DNA of 61,351 nt from Opitutaceae bacterium (GCA_014376585.1 JACMRG010000082.1:1-61351), one strand, 5' to 3'; shown: positions 28,738 to 38,153, numbered from the stretch's first letter. The notes: generated by a model from the sequence alone, not told the origin. Program-made: numbers and translations.

Positions 28738-29952
28738 TCAATCGGCGGTCCCGACCAGCCGTCGCGAGCGGCGCGGCGGCCGGTCAAGCGCCGCGGCCAG
28801 TGTGGTCTGCGCACGCAAAAATGCCTCCGCGGTCGGTTCGTGCAGATGGCGCTCATAGGCGGCCTCGTGCTGTGCCGTGCGGTCCCATACGCCCGACTGG
28901 TGCCAGACGTGGGGATGGTCCCAATCCGGTCGGTCAATGATGGGATACCAACACACCCCCAGCAGCGGCACGCCGGCGGCGAGGGCCGTGACGCACTCCT
29001 GCGCGATCACGTCCATCCACCGCGGGCGATCCTCTTTGGGATGGCTCGTTTCGCTGAGAACCAACGGACGACCGTAGCGCCGGTAAGTTTGCCGGAGCAG
29101 GTCGTGCAGCGGCACCCACCGGTCGTCGCCGTTTTTCCAGATGAGCATCTCGTTCGTCGCCTTCACCCACTGGTTGTTGTAGTAAAAATTTACACCAAGC
29201 AGATCGAGGTGCTCGGGGCGGCCGCGCAGTTCAGGACACAGGCGACCGGTGAGAATGTCGGTCACTTGAAACTGATCCTCGTGGTGGCGGCGCGCCGCCG
29301 CTTTTTCCGCGCGGCCGGCCCCGCGCCCGTGAGTGATGCTGACCAAAGGCTCGGTGGTGAGGATGCGCACGCCGGGATCAACCTCCTTCAACGCCTCCAC
29401 GCCCTCGATGTAGGCTTTCATCAGCATGTATTTCACCTCCCAGCCCTGGCCCACGCAGTAGGGCGAGGTGCCGCGCACATCGCCGCCGAGCCACGAGATG
29501 AAGCTCACCTCGTTGATCGGCGTCACGATCAACGGCCTCGTGGCGTGCACCGAGCGATAAAATTTCGCGAACGCCCGGCATACCGCCGCGAAGCGCCGCG
29601 CGAACATGGGGTGCAGCGGCGTAAGGTCGTCGGGGTAGCCGAAGTGGCAGATATCCCAGACTTGCTGGATGCCGTGCTCGCGCCCGCGCTCGATCATGCG
29701 CGCGACGACGCTCCAGTCATAGACGAACGGAGTGCGCTCGATCTGGCTCCAGCGGATGCCTTCGCGCACGGTGCGGACGTTGAGCAGGGCCAGATTGCGG
29801 TAGTCCTCGTCGAGGCGTTCCAGGTGCCGCGTAAGTTGAAGGAAATCCACGCGGTGGCCGAAGGCGTTGAGCTGGTCGGTGCACTCAAAGCCGGCCATCC
29901 AGAACGATTGAAAGGGGGAGGAGGCGAGGGGCGCGGCCGACGACAGTTTCAT
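28738..29952 (-). CDS. Clan GH-A glycosidase (GH1-like), putative beta-glycosidase
   Basis: About 404 residues from ATG 29952; the frame extends upstream only through the CheB gene. FWMAGFECTDQLNAFGHRVDFLQLTRH opens the barrel. IVTPINEVSFISWLGGDV holds the acid/base Glu (NE), and GRPLVLSETSH holds the nucleophile Glu. There is no signal peptide, so it should be cytoplasmic. It lies 22 bp after CheB and 51 bp before Ku on the same strand, an odd place for a glycosidase; this may be a general stress or envelope operon. Substrate unknown. Confidence 0.85.
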   Translation of the reverse strand: MKLSSAAPLASSPFQSFWMAGFECTDQLNAFGHRVDFLQLTRHLERLDEDYRNLALLNVRTVREGIRWSQIERTPFVYDWSVVARMIERGREHGIQQVWDICHFGYPDDLTPLHPMFARRFAAVCRAFAKFYRSVHATRPLIVTPINEVSFISWLGGDVRGTSPYCVGQGWEVKYMLMKAYIEGVEALKEVDPGVRILTTEPLVSITHGRGAGRAEKAAARRHHEDQFQVTDILTGRLCPELRGRPEHLDLLGVNFYYNNQWVKATNEMLIWKNGDDRWVPLHDLLRQTYRRYGRPLVLSETSHPKEDRPRWMDVIAQECVTALAAGVPLLGVCWYPIIDRPDWDHPHVWHQSGVWDRTAQHEAAYERHLHEPTAEAFLRAQTTLAAALDRPPRRSRRLVGTAD

Positions 29953-29974
29953 GAAAAACGACGGCGCGGAAATT

Positions 29975-30940
29975 TCAGCGCTTCGCCTGCAGAAGCTTGC
30001 GGATCGCTTCGGCATCGCCCTCGAACTTTGCCGCCCGCAGTTCCAGATCGGACCCGTAGGCTTGGGAATGAAACCGCCGTTCCCCGAGGCGGCGGAGCAG
30101 GGCGGCCTGTTCGTCGAAGGTGCGGACGGCGGACCAGAGGGCCCGCTCCAAACCGTCGGCGTGATCCGCCATGAGGCTGTCGGGCGAATACGCGTGGCCG
30201 ACGTGGCAGCGGAATTGCAATGAGCGTCCGGTCTTGGTCTCCCAGAGCGGGCCATTGCACTCGGGGCAGATAAATCCGGTGGGCGGTCCGAATTTTTGCG
30301 CCATTTCTTTCGGACTCATTTGACGTTTCTCGGCCGGGCTCGGCACTTTTTTCGCCTTCGGCTTTGCGCCGGTTTGAGCCGTGGCCAACCGGATCAGCAG
30401 GGGGCCGATCTCTGCGAGCGGCACACAGTAGTCCACCTCCACATTGCGCAGAGCGCTCGCCGGCATGCCCGCGGCCGCGGCCTCTTTGGGGTCTTGCACG
30501 ACGGCGACGCCGCCATGGGTTTTCACGCTGTTCAGGCCGGCGGTGCCGTCGTCGAGATAGCCCGTGAGCACGACGCCGGTGACGCGCGGGCCGTAGGCTT
30601 CCGCGGCGGACCGGAACAGCGCGTCAATGGCCGGCCGGTGGCGGTTTTCACGCGGCCCGCGGGTGAGGCGCACGCGACCGGCCTCAAGCTGAAGGTGGAA
30701 ATCGGGCGGGGCCAGATAGACGTGGCCCGGCAGAATCTTTTCCCCATCGACGCCGTTGCTCACCTTCAGCGCGGCGCGGCGGCCCACAATCTCTGCGAGC
30801 AGATCCGGCCCGAGCGCGGGAATATGCAGCACCACGAAAATCGACGCCGGCAGATCCGCGGGCAGACTCTCGATCAACCGCGGAACGGCATCGACCCCGC
30901 CCGCAGACGCGCCGACGACGATGATTTCGTGGCCGATCAC
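29975..30940 (-). CDS. Stand-alone CheB-type methylesterase domain protein
   Basis: 321 residues. Residues ~1-190 form a CheB methylesterase domain without a receiver: Ser in VVGASAGGVDAV, His in VVLHIPALGPD, Asp in GVVLTGYLDDGTAG. A C-terminal part with FICPECNGPLWETKTGRSLQFRCHVGHAYSP carries a CxxC and a CxxxxH pair, suggesting a small zinc-ribbon, then a helical tail. No chemotaxis genes are near. Such proteins may deamidate or de-esterify other targets. It lies in a tight run with a BON protein (8 bp), a glycosidase (22 bp) and the end-joining genes. Confidence 0.88.
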   Translation of the reverse strand: MIGHEIIVVGASAGGVDAVPRLIESLPADLPASIFVVLHIPALGPDLLAEIVGRRAALKVSNGVDGEKILPGHVYLAPPDFHLQLEAGRVRLTRGPRENRHRPAIDALFRSAAEAYGPRVTGVVLTGYLDDGTAGLNSVKTHGGVAVVQDPKEAAAAGMPASALRNVEVDYCVPLAEIGPLLIRLATAQTGAKPKAKKVPSPAEKRQMSPKEMAQKFGPPTGFICPECNGPLWETKTGRSLQFRCHVGHAYSPDSLMADHADGLERALWSAVRTFDEQAALLRRLGERRFHSQAYGSDLELRAAKFEGDAEAIRKLLQAKR

Positions 30941-30948
30941 GCGGCCCT

Positions 30949-31278
30949 TTATTTGACGACGATATTGTTTTTCACACTGGTCACGCCCTTGACGTTGGCG
31001 GCGATGGCACCGGCCTGTTCCTTCTCGACGGCGGTGTTGACGAAGCCGCTGAGCTGGACGACGCCCTTATAAGTTTCGACGTTGACGTTGATGGCCTTCA
31101 CGAGCGGGTCTTTCACAAAAGCCGCCTTCACTTTGACGGTGATGGAACTGTCATCGACGTATTCTCCGGTGCTTTCACGGGTCGCCGTGGAGGCGCAGCC
31201 GGTGCCGAAAGAGGCGAGGCCGAGGCCGGCGGTGAGAAGGGCAAGCAAGGCAATGGATTTGTTTGAGGATGTTTTCAT
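30949..31278 (-). CDS. BON-domain lipoprotein (OsmY-like)
   Basis: 109 residues. An N-terminal lipoprotein-like signal ends in SFGTGC (Cys at about residue 28), followed by one BON domain: DDSSITVKVKAAFVKDPLVKAINVNVETYKGVVQLSGFVNTAVEKEQAGAIA. BON proteins bind phospholipid and are induced by osmotic or envelope stress. The lipobox is not ideal (Thr-Gly-Cys). It is the first gene of the minus-strand run leading to CheB, glycosidase, Ku and LigD Pol-PE, so its promoter region (31279-31532) probably drives the set. Confidence 0.85.
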   Translation of the reverse strand: MKTSSNKSIALLALLTAGLGLASFGTGCASTATRESTGEYVDDSSITVKVKAAFVKDPLVKAINVNVETYKGVVQLSGFVNTAVEKEQAGAIAANVKGVTSVKNNIVVK

Positions 31279-31532
31279 GGTGCGGTGGTTAGTAGCGCCA
31301 AACCCGCAACGGTTCGGTCGGAGATGATTTTAATTTTATGAGCGGCCAGAAATTGGGCGCGCGCGGTAACCCGTCCGCGTGGAACCGCCGGCGCGCCGCG
31401 GCTACCATCATGAAGATGGGCGCACGAAATTTCTCACGATCACGTTTGGCCTCCTGCTCTTGACGGGGTGATCGTAGTTTATGCCGGCGACGTCCTGAAT
31501 CGTCCCTCACCATCGGTATTCGTAAAAATATT

Positions 31533-32855
31533 ATGCGCCTGAAAATTTTGTTTTTAATTTTTTCCTTCGTCGTCGGTGGCATCCGCGCCGCGGAAAAGGA
31601 AAACGGCCCGTCCGACGCGCCGGGTTTTGGTCCGCAACCGGCGCTGCCCGCGCCGGAGCACGCGTTCATTCCCACCGTGCATATCGCGCCCGCGCAGGGC
31701 TGGCCGGAGGGAGTCACGCCCACGGCCGCGGCCGGGTTCGCCGTCGGCGCCTTCGCAACCGGCCTCGATCATCCGCGCTGGCTCTACGTTTTGCCGAACG
31801 GTGATGTGCTCGTCGCTGAGACCAACGCCCCGCCGAAGCCGGACGACGGCAAGGGGATCAAGGGTGCGGCCATGAAATTCATGATGAAGCGTGCCGGCGC
31901 CGCCGTGCCCAGCGCCAACCGCATCACGCTGCTGCGCGACGCCGACGGCGACGGCGTGGCCGAGCTGCGCACCGTGTTGCTTCAAAACCTGAACTCGCCC
32001 TTCGGTTTGGCCCTGGTCGGGCACGACCTCTATGTCGCCGCTTCCGATGCGGTGCTCCGCTTTCCGTATACGGAGGGCGACACCCAGATCGCGGCGCCCG
32101 GGGTGAAGGTGATGGATTTGCCGGCCGGGACGATCAACCACCACTGGACCAAGAACATCATCGCGAGCCGCGACGGCGCCCACCTCTACGTGACCGTGGG
32201 TTCGAACAGCAATGCGGCGGAAAACGGCCTCGCCGTCGAGACGGGTCGCGCGGCGATCCACGAACTTGACGTGGCCACGGGCCGTTCGCGCATCTTCGCC
32301 TCGGGCCTGCGCAACCCGGTCGGCCTCGGCTGGCAGCCACAAAGCGGCGCGCTTTGGACCGCAGTCAACGAGCGCGACGAACTGGGCGACGACCTCGTGC
32401 CGGATTACTTGACCGCGGTGCATGACGGCGCCTTCTACGGCTGGCCCTACAGCTATTTCGGCCCACACGTGGACGAGCGCGTGAAGCCCGCCAACCCCGC
32501 CGCGGTCACGCAGGCCGTCGTGCCCGACTATGCGCTCGGCGCCCACACCGCTTCGCTCGGTCTGGCGTTTTACGACGGCGTGCTTTTCCCGGAGCGCTAT
32601 CGTGGAGGCGCCTTTGTCGGCCAGCACGGTTCGTGGAATCGGAAAACGCACAGCGGCTACAAAGTAATCTTCGTGCGGTTCGCCGAAGGTAAGCCCACCG
32701 GAATGCCGGAAGATATTCTCACCGGATTTCTCAATGACAAAGGCGAGGCCCGCGGAAGGCCTGTCGGCGTGGCAGTCGATAAGAATGGCGCGCTGCTCGT
32801 CGCTGACGACGTAGGGAATGTCGTGTGGCGACTCGCGCGCGCCGGGACGAAATGA
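31533..32855 (+). CDS. Secreted PQQ-type sugar dehydrogenase (glucose/L-sorbosone dehydrogenase-like)
   Basis: 440 residues. Signal peptide [18 protein letters not shown] (cleavage near residue 20). The body is a beta-propeller with [83 protein letters not shown], and [14 protein letters not shown], all typical of the L-sorbosone dehydrogenase group of soluble quinoprotein dehydrogenases. It would oxidise an aldose or similar compound in the periplasm. The gene stands alone and converges on the sigma factor gene with only 20 bp between stops. Confidence 0.9.
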   Translation: MRLKILFLIFSFVVGGIRAAEKENGPSDAPGFGPQPALPAPEHAFIPTVHIAPAQGWPEGVTPTAAAGFAVGAFATGLDHPRWLYVLPNGDVLVAETNAPPKPDDGKGIKGAAMKFMMKRAGAAVPSANRITLLRDADGDGVAELRTVLLQNLNSPFGLALVGHDLYVAASDAVLRFPYTEGDTQIAAPGVKVMDLPAGTINHHWTKNIIASRDGAHLYVTVGSNSNAAENGLAVETGRAAIHELDVATGRSRIFASGLRNPVGLGWQPQSGALWTAVNERDELGDDLVPDYLTAVHDGAFYGWPYSYFGPHVDERVKPANPAAVTQAVVPDYALGAHTASLGLAFYDGVLFPERYRGGAFVGQHGSWNRKTHSGYKVIFVRFAEGKPTGMPEDILTGFLNDKGEARGRPVGVAVDKNGALLVADDVGNVVWRLARAGTK

Positions 32856-32875
32856 AACCCCGGCCCGCAGTCCGC

Positions 32876-33616
32876 TCAGGCGCAGGCGGCCCGGACTCCA
32901 CCATCGGGGCGAACGGTTTTGAACCAGGCCTCGGAGGCCGCTTCTTCGCCGAATTCCGGACAGTTCTCGGCGAGGAGCGCGCGGAGGGTGGCGCGCGCGC
33001 GCGCGATCCGGCTTTTCACTGTGCCGATACTGATGCCGAGTTCGCGGGCGATCTCCACGTAGGGGTGATTGAGCGAATTACGCAGAATGAGAATCTCGCG
33101 TTGACGCTGTCCGAGCCGCTCCATGCAAGCGGCAATCAGATCGGAAAATTCACCGGTCAACGCTTCGCGCACCGGACTCATGGCATCACACGCCATCATT
33201 TCCAAGAACGTCGTCTGGCTGTCGTCGCTGACTGCCAGGTCGATGGAAAGCGTGACGTGGCGGCGGCGACGGAAAAAATACCAGTAGCGGTTGCGCGCGA
33301 GGTTAAGCGCGATCCGGTGCAGCCACGTCGCCAGGGAGCAGTCGCCGCGGAAACGCTCGAGCCCGCGGTGGGCTCGGATGAAAGTATCCTGCACGATCTC
33401 CTCGGCATCGTTGCGGTTTTTCAGGAGCGCGAAGGCGACGGAATAAATCCGCACGCGGTGGCGTTCCATGATTTCCCTCAGCGCGCTGTCGTCCCCCGAA
33501 TTGAAGCGGCGCACCAAATCGGCGTCACGCAGCGCTTCGAGCCGGGAATTGGCCGCGCGCTCGGAGCGGGCGTTCTGAAGTTCGAAAGAAGATTCCGGGC
33601 CGGCGAGTGAGACCAT
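32876..33616 (-). CDS. ECF-family RNA polymerase sigma factor
   Basis: 246 residues. Region 2 is at ~30-100 (LVRRFNSGDDSALREIMERHRVRIYSVAFALLKNRNDAEEIVQDTFIRAHRGLERFRGDCSLATWLHRIALNLARN). Region 4 is at ~165-220 (LGQRQREILILRNSLNHPYVEIARELGISIGTVKSRIARARATLR). A short N-terminal extension and an acidic C-terminal tail with one Cys flank these. No anti-sigma gene is adjacent in the window. A predicted promoter of the repeated class ends so close to the ATG that the transcript would be leaderless, although GGAGGA also precedes the ATG by one base. Confidence 0.92.
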   Translation of the reverse strand: MVSLAGPESSFELQNARSERAANSRLEALRDADLVRRFNSGDDSALREIMERHRVRIYSVAFALLKNRNDAEEIVQDTFIRAHRGLERFRGDCSLATWLHRIALNLARNRYWYFFRRRRHVTLSIDLAVSDDSQTTFLEMMACDAMSPVREALTGEFSDLIAACMERLGQRQREILILRNSLNHPYVEIARELGISIGTVKSRIARARATLRALLAENCPEFGEEAASEAWFKTVRPDGGVRAACA

Positions 33617-33622
33617 TCCTCC

Positions 33623-33664
33623 ATAGTAACTGAAAATTCGGTCTTCCGAAATGGGGTGTTGCCC
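33623..33664 (-). promoter_or_regulatory. Predicted promoter, GGGnnnnACCCCAT class (copy c), for the ECF sigma gene
   Basis: Minus strand: GGGCAACACCCCAT (33664-33651), 22 nt, then TACTAT (33628-33623), a good -10 box. Counting six bases on, the transcript would start at 33616, the A of the sigma factor ATG. This copy has the best -10 match together with copy e. Confidence 0.65.
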
Positions 33665-33698
33665 GGATAATGCGGTCGCGGGTCAAGCACAGTCTTTC

Positions 33699-35191
33699 CC
33701 GGAACGATGCAGTTGAAGCGGATTTCAGGAGGAAAAAGCGGGCGTAGTTTCGACTGCATTGCAGTTGGGGAAAGGGAAGAGGATTTTTCCCCAGAGGCGG
33801 CGCCACCCGTTGCGTTCGCTGGGCGGGAGGGCGAGTTTGACGGCGGTTTTGCCGGCGGGATGGGCGAGGATGCCGGGGGGCAGGAACAGGCGGAAACGCA
33901 GGGTGGAGACGGTCGGCTTGGTCTGCCAGCCGAGGTGGCGTTGGAAGAGCACGGTGAGGTTGTAGGTGAGCGCGGCCAGCGACAGCGCCGCCTTGATGGC
34001 CCGGAACGAGCGCAGGCACAAGGTCGTCAGGGCGAAGCCCTGCTGGAGTTCCTTGATGACGTTTTCGCCGTCGGCGCGGCCGTTGTAGTAACGCCAGACC
34101 GCCAGCGGCGGTTCGCTCGCGGGCAGGCTCGTGACGAGGGCTTGGAACAGGTAGCCGGGCACCTCGATCAGTTTTTTGCCGCCGGCTCCGGGGCGTTCGG
34201 CCACGCGGTGCCGGCTCAAAATCAGCCGGCGCGGGTGCGGCCAGCCCAAGGTCTGATATTCGGTCTCCGCGGCCTTGGTGCCGGGCACTTCGGTCGGGCT
34301 TCAGACGAGCCCGCCGCGCACTAGGTTTTTAATCGGCTCCGCGAGCTGCGTCACCACGACGTAGGGCACGCCCAACCGTTCCCACGGCGCGAGCAGTTCC
34401 GGCAGGCAGAAGCCGCGGTGGGCCCGCACGCCGCGCAGCCGCACGTGCCGGGGCAGGTTATGCCAAAGGTCTAGGAAGCAGGCGGCCGTGTTGTTGCCGC
34501 AGGTCGCGTTGCCGGAGCGCGGCCAGAGTTGCGCGACCAGACGCACCTCGGCGACGACCGCCAGGAGCGGATGCAGGCAGGGTTTCACCGAGCCGGGTAT
34601 AGCCCGCGCGCACGCCTTCCTGATGACCGTCCTCGTGCAGGCGCCGCGTCGAGTCCGGATCGGGCGTGTAGCCGCCTTCGCGCCGCGGCAGCCGGTCGCG
34701 TTGCCAGCGCCACAGCGGCCGGACGCACGCGAGGTTTTCGCCGGCCGAAGCAAACTCGCCGAAGAACCGCGAGAGGGTCGATTGGCTGGCGACGCGGGGG
34801 ATGCCGAGCGGCGCCGGCGCCAGGGGATCGCGCCGAAAATACGCGACGTGCGTCCCCTTGCGTGCCGCGCACAAGAGCCCGTGCGTGAAGGCCAGCGCCT
34901 TCGCCAACGGCGTGAGGCGGTTGTTCGAGACCGGCGCGAGGTGAGGCAGGCGCGCCCCCGGCTGCTTCGCCCGCTTCGTCCCGTGCAGCCACGCCCAGAA
35001 CGTCGCGCTGCCCGCGTGCGCCGAGAGCCGCTGTTCCTTCGAGCCGACCGCGATTGATTTTCCGCCCACTTTAAACTCGATTTCTTCCGCCACCGTTTGG
35101 CGAAGCGGACTTTCGTCCTCCGATTGTTTTGGTTTCGTTTACCGGCCGTCACTTCCCAGACGGCGGCTTTTTTTCAACTGCATCGTTCCGG
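33699..35191. mobile_element. Degenerate IS1380-like insertion sequence with 19-bp terminal inverted repeats
   Basis: CCGGAACGATGCAGTTGAA at 33699-33717 and its exact reverse complement at 35173-35191 are perfect 19-bp inverted ends, 1493 bp apart. Between them lies a broken IS1380-type transposase gene on the minus strand. The flanks are CTTTC on the left and CTTGG on the right, so no perfect target duplication is seen. The intact ends with a dead gene suggest an old copy that could only move with help in trans. Confidence 0.8.
33725..35093 (-). pseudogene. IS1380-family transposase, frameshifted and with an internal stop
   Basis: The reading begins at ATG 35093 (MAEEIEFKVGGKSIAVGSKEQRL). 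It keeps family signals such as RVASQSTLSRFFGEFA and the first Asp region YTPDPDSTRRLHEDGHQEGVRAGY, then shifts frame near 34585-34600. It continues KPCLHPLLAVVAEVRLVAQLWPRSGN until an in-frame TGA at 34301-34303, after which the same frame runs on to 33725 with WRYYNGRADGENVIKELQQGFAL, the Glu region. The second catalytic Asp expected in a RADSGF-like motif reads RAHRGF. Summed length is about 456 codons, normal for the family. Inactive. Confidence 0.85.
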
Positions 35192-35218
35192 CTTGGACGG
35201 CGTGTGAAAAGCCTTGGT

Positions 35219-35309
35219 AAAGGTGGGGACGGCGCTCCGAGCCGCCCTAAGTTTGAGGGGCGAATCACTCTGGAACCCAAGCCGGCCCGGAGAGCCGGCC
35301 CCACCTTTT
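35219..35309. repeat. REP-like inverted repeat beside the IS remnant
   Basis: Left arm 35219-35246 (AAAGGTGGGGACGGCGCTCC and following) and right arm 35281-35309 are imperfect reverse complements over about 25 bp; both carry GGTGGGG / CCCCACC ends and a GGAG(C/A)-type core. The middle is ~34 bp. It starts 28 bp outside the IS right end. It resembles a mobile intergenic palindrome of a second type, different from the one flanking the ligase gene. Confidence 0.6.
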
Positions 35310-35382
35310 AAGGCGCCCTCTAACAACGCCTGATGGCACGGGGCGGCCGACCTTTCTGTTGCCGCCCGGTTCCGCGAAAAAT

Positions 35383-36699
35383 CTAAACCTTGCCGGGGGA
35401 CGGGTAGCGTTTGGGGAAAACCACCCAGAGCGTCGTGCCCGCCTCCGCGGAACTCGCCACCTCGAGACTGGCGTCAAGCAATTCGCACAACCGTTTCACG
35501 ATCGACAGCCCGATGCCCTCGCCGGGTTGCTCACGCTTCGTCCGCGGCGCGACGGTGCTCCCCGGGGGAGAAACCAGCACTTGGGAAACTTCGCCCTTGC
35601 TCGCCGCCTCGGTTTCGTCCGCCTCGCGCGCGCTCTCCGTGGCTTCCTTCAAACCGGTCAGCATCGGCGCATCGGGGCCGGCCATCATGCCCGGACCCGT
35701 GTCCTTGACCATCATCCACCAATTTTTCTCCTCCACGCCCCAGCTGACCGAGACTCCGCCGCAGTCGGTGTATTTGAGCGCGTTGCGCAGCAGATTTTGC
35801 AGTAGCCGCCGCACCTTGCCGGAATCGCCCTCAATGGCGATAGCCGGCGAACCGCTCAGTCTCAGGTAGAGGCCGTGCTGGCGGGCGACGGGCTCGTTAA
35901 AATTGCACACCTCGGTGACCAGCGCGGCGGCGTCGAACGCGGCGATTTCCCGCCGTTCCTGACCGGCTTCGAGCCGCGCCAAATCCATCAGGTCGCCGAG
36001 CATGGCGGTGACCACCTGGGTGCCTTGATGCAAGAGCGACGCCAACTCGGTGCGTCGAGCGGCCGCCAGATTACTTTCACCCAGCAGACTGGCCGCAAGA
36101 CTGACGCTGTGAACATTGCTGCTGAGATCGTGCACCGCCTGGTGAATGAGCGTCGTGCGGCGCCGCTCGATGTTGTTCACGCTGGTGAGGGCGCCCATCA
36201 AATCGTCCACGTGGCCCGCGGCCTCGGCCCGTTCCATCCGCTCGTATTGGCCGGTGCTCTCGCTGATCGCGTCATTCACGAGGGTGATCATCCGGCGATT
36301 CGCCTCAGCCCGGGCGGAGGTTTCAAACTCGGGGCGCCGGGAGGCGAAGGTCTCCATCTCGTCTAAAAGGCAGAGTTGGAGATGCCCCCATTCGTGCATC
36401 AATTCCTGCAGGCGATAACCCTGCTGCCAGCGGTGCAACCCGTGCTTCACCTCCTCTTTTTTCTCCTGGATATCGGGGGCCGCGGCCGACGCTCCGCCCG
36501 GCCGCGAGCGGAGCTTCTGTTCAAACGCATCCAACACCCACGGAATATGGTCGTGGAACTGGCCCGGACTGAGAGCGTGCGCGGTCGTCTGCCGGGAATC
36601 GTTGTCCGCGGCTTTTCGCCACGCGCGTAGAATCTGCGCACGCCGGGTGCCGAGATAGTCGCCGAGAGTTTCCAACTGTTGGTTTTGAGTGAGGGGCAT
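35383..36699 (-). CDS. Sensor histidine kinase with RsbRD-like N-terminal domain
   Basis: 438 residues, no membrane helix. The N-terminal ~150 residues (LGDYLGTRRAQILRAWRKAADND...HRWQQGYRLQELMHEWGHLQLCLLDEME) resemble the RsbRD N-terminal sensor domain. The phosphoacceptor region is TLIHQAVHDLSSNVHSVSLAASLLGES. ATPase motifs: N box NLLRNALKYTDCGG, DTGPGM, and GEGIGLSIVKRL. A ~45-residue Glu/Ser/Arg-rich insertion lies between the last two, unusual within the ATP lid. It is a soluble kinase, orphan here: no response regulator is adjacent. Confidence 0.9.
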   Translation of the reverse strand: MPLTQNQQLETLGDYLGTRRAQILRAWRKAADNDSRQTTAHALSPGQFHDHIPWVLDAFEQKLRSRPGGASAAAPDIQEKKEEVKHGLHRWQQGYRLQELMHEWGHLQLCLLDEMETFASRRPEFETSARAEANRRMITLVNDAISESTGQYERMERAEAAGHVDDLMGALTSVNNIERRRTTLIHQAVHDLSSNVHSVSLAASLLGESNLAAARRTELASLLHQGTQVVTAMLGDLMDLARLEAGQERREIAAFDAAALVTEVCNFNEPVARQHGLYLRLSGSPAIAIEGDSGKVRRLLQNLLRNALKYTDCGGVSVSWGVEEKNWWMMVKDTGPGMMAGPDAPMLTGLKEATESAREADETEAASKGEVSQVLVSPPGSTVAPRTKREQPGEGIGLSIVKRLCELLDASLEVASSAEAGTTLWVVFPKRYPSPGKV

Positions 36700-37047
36700 G
36701 GGCGGGAGAGAGTGGGGCGGTTATCGTCACGAGGGGCGCGAAGACCACGCTGGGCCGGTTAACGTCGGAATTTAGGAGGGGCGCGACCAAGTCGTTTAAG
36801 AAAATCGGACGGCGCATCGAGCGGTATCAGGGAAAATCGGATACATCTTTCGGTGGATTACAGGCTCGCGGGGACTTGTAAGCGGAGCGCGCTTCCCACC
36901 CTTTGAGACCCGGGCGAAATAGCGAAGTAGCGGGGCCGTCTGAGATTTTTATAAAACCAAGACAGCCCGTCTTACGACGCCCAGCTCACGAACAACAGAC
37001 CGGACCGGAACCCTTCCGGTGCGGGCAAAAAAAGAAGTATTAATAAA
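36700..37047. other. Divergent intergenic region between the RsbRD-type kinase and a PEP-CTERM gene
   Basis: 348 bp without a gene. It holds a small inverted repeat AAGAC-N5-GTCTT at 36959-36973, an A/T-rich stretch (GATTTTTATAAAACC) just before it, and a 7-bp stem-loop at 37004-37020 close to the PEP-CTERM start. The stretch nearest the kinase is GC-rich with no clear element. I did not find the GGGnnnnACCCCAT promoter class here. Confidence 0.5.
37004..37020 (+). promoter_or_regulatory. Leader stem-loop 27 nt before a PEP-CTERM gene
   Basis: ACCGGAA-CCC-TTCCGGT forms a perfect 7-bp stem with a 3-base loop, followed by GCGGGC and an A-rich spacer to the ATG at 37048. The other PEP-CTERM gene has a comparable stem-loop at the same distance (57003-57016), and both are followed by CGGTGC across the stem end. 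Confidence 0.45.
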
Positions 37048-38097
37048 ATGAAATTATCACATCGGATCAAAAACTCGGGAGCCGTCGTCGCCATGACGAT
37101 CTGCGGATCCCTCGGACTCGTAACCAACGCCAGCGCTCAACTCACCCTTCGATACGAAGAGGCTTTCGGGACCCATGCGGCGGGCGAGGCTTTTTCCGGA
37201 CCCTTCCGGATCAACCTACAAAATTTCGACAACGGCACGCTTTACCCGAGCCTCGGAGCGCCGGGCACCGCCGCGGGTTTTGGCGTCAACGGCACCGGCC
37301 CACAGACCGTGGCCGGCGGTATCTCCACGTTGAATTCCCTTCAAACCGCCGGCGCTACGGGCGCACAAAGTCAGCCGACGACCATCAATGGCGTGAATCA
37401 ACCCGCCTCCTCCAGCCCGGAGGACAGCTGGGGAATCGCGCGCATCATCTCGATCACCGATCTGGATGGCGGCGTGGTGTGGTCGGAGACCTTTAAAAAC
37501 CAGCAGCTTACCACCATGTTTTACGGGGCGAAGGACTTCTATGTGAGCCAGCTCGCCAGCGGATTCCAGCAGATCGATTCCGTCGGTCTGCATGTCGACC
37601 TCTATCTGCAAAACAAAACCGATCCGCTCTACACCGCCTATAACCCCTTTCTCGGCAGCGCCGGCCGCCTGGGACCTGATTCTTACACGACCGTCACCGA
37701 CGGTATGAAGATTCTCACGACCGTTTCGACAGGGGGATTCATCAACAGCAACGGCACGCTGGGCGGCTTGGCGACCGAGTTCAGCTCGGTTTACAACAAC
37801 ACGTCCGGTGGCACGGGGCAGACCTACCTGAGCGTCACCGGTGGCTCGCAGGCGGCGATGTTCGACTCGAATTTCTTCAGTTCGCCCTTCGTGCCCAACG
37901 TCACGGCGGACCTGCTCGCGCAGTTCACGACGGTGATCAACACCTCGACGGCCGACTGGCTCGTGCGCAGCAACGACCCGGTCACGGGCCGATTCACGCC
38001 CGTGCCCGAGCCCTCCACCTACGGCCTCGCGGCGGTGGCGGCCCTGACGGGGATCGTGGCGCTGCGTCGCCGCCGGCAGTCGCCACCGCGCGTCTGA
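37048..38097 (+). CDS. PEP-CTERM sorting-domain protein
   Basis: 349 residues. N-terminal signal peptide (SGAVVAMTICGSLGLVTNASA, cleavage near residue 32). The body is Gly/Thr/Ser/Asn-rich and beta-like, with no enzyme motif. The C-terminal sorting signal TPVPEPSTYGLAAVAALTGIV ends in ALRRRRQSPPRV: a VPEP motif, a membrane helix and an Arg cluster. It should be exported and processed by the exosortase encoded at 50996, then displayed at the surface or in the matrix. A clear terminator follows at 38121-38153. Confidence 0.92.
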   Translation: MKLSHRIKNSGAVVAMTICGSLGLVTNASAQLTLRYEEAFGTHAAGEAFSGPFRINLQNFDNGTLYPSLGAPGTAAGFGVNGTGPQTVAGGISTLNSLQTAGATGAQSQPTTINGVNQPASSSPEDSWGIARIISITDLDGGVVWSETFKNQQLTTMFYGAKDFYVSQLASGFQQIDSVGLHVDLYLQNKTDPLYTAYNPFLGSAGRLGPDSYTTVTDGMKILTTVSTGGFINSNGTLGGLATEFSSVYNNTSGGTGQTYLSVTGGSQAAMFDSNFFSSPFVPNVTADLLAQFTTVINTSTADWLVRSNDPVTGRFTPVPEPSTYGLAAVAALTGIVALRRRRQSPPRV

Positions 38098-38120
38098 GGC
38101 CGACGGATTCCAGCCGCTTG

Positions 38121-38153
38121 CGCGGAGCTCTGCAAAGGGCTCCGCGTTTTTTT
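38121..38153 (+). terminator. Intrinsic terminator after the PEP-CTERM gene
   Basis: CGCGGAGC (38121-38128) and GCTCCGCG (38139-38146) form a perfect 8-bp stem with a 10-base loop, directly followed by seven T (38147-38153). It ends 14 bp before the next plus-strand start, so that gene needs its own promoter or read-through. Confidence 0.85.

Noticed and set aside
33694-35196. Target-site duplication of the IS1380-like element
   Set aside because: The flanks CTTTC and CTTGG share only CTT; no exact direct repeat of family length is present.
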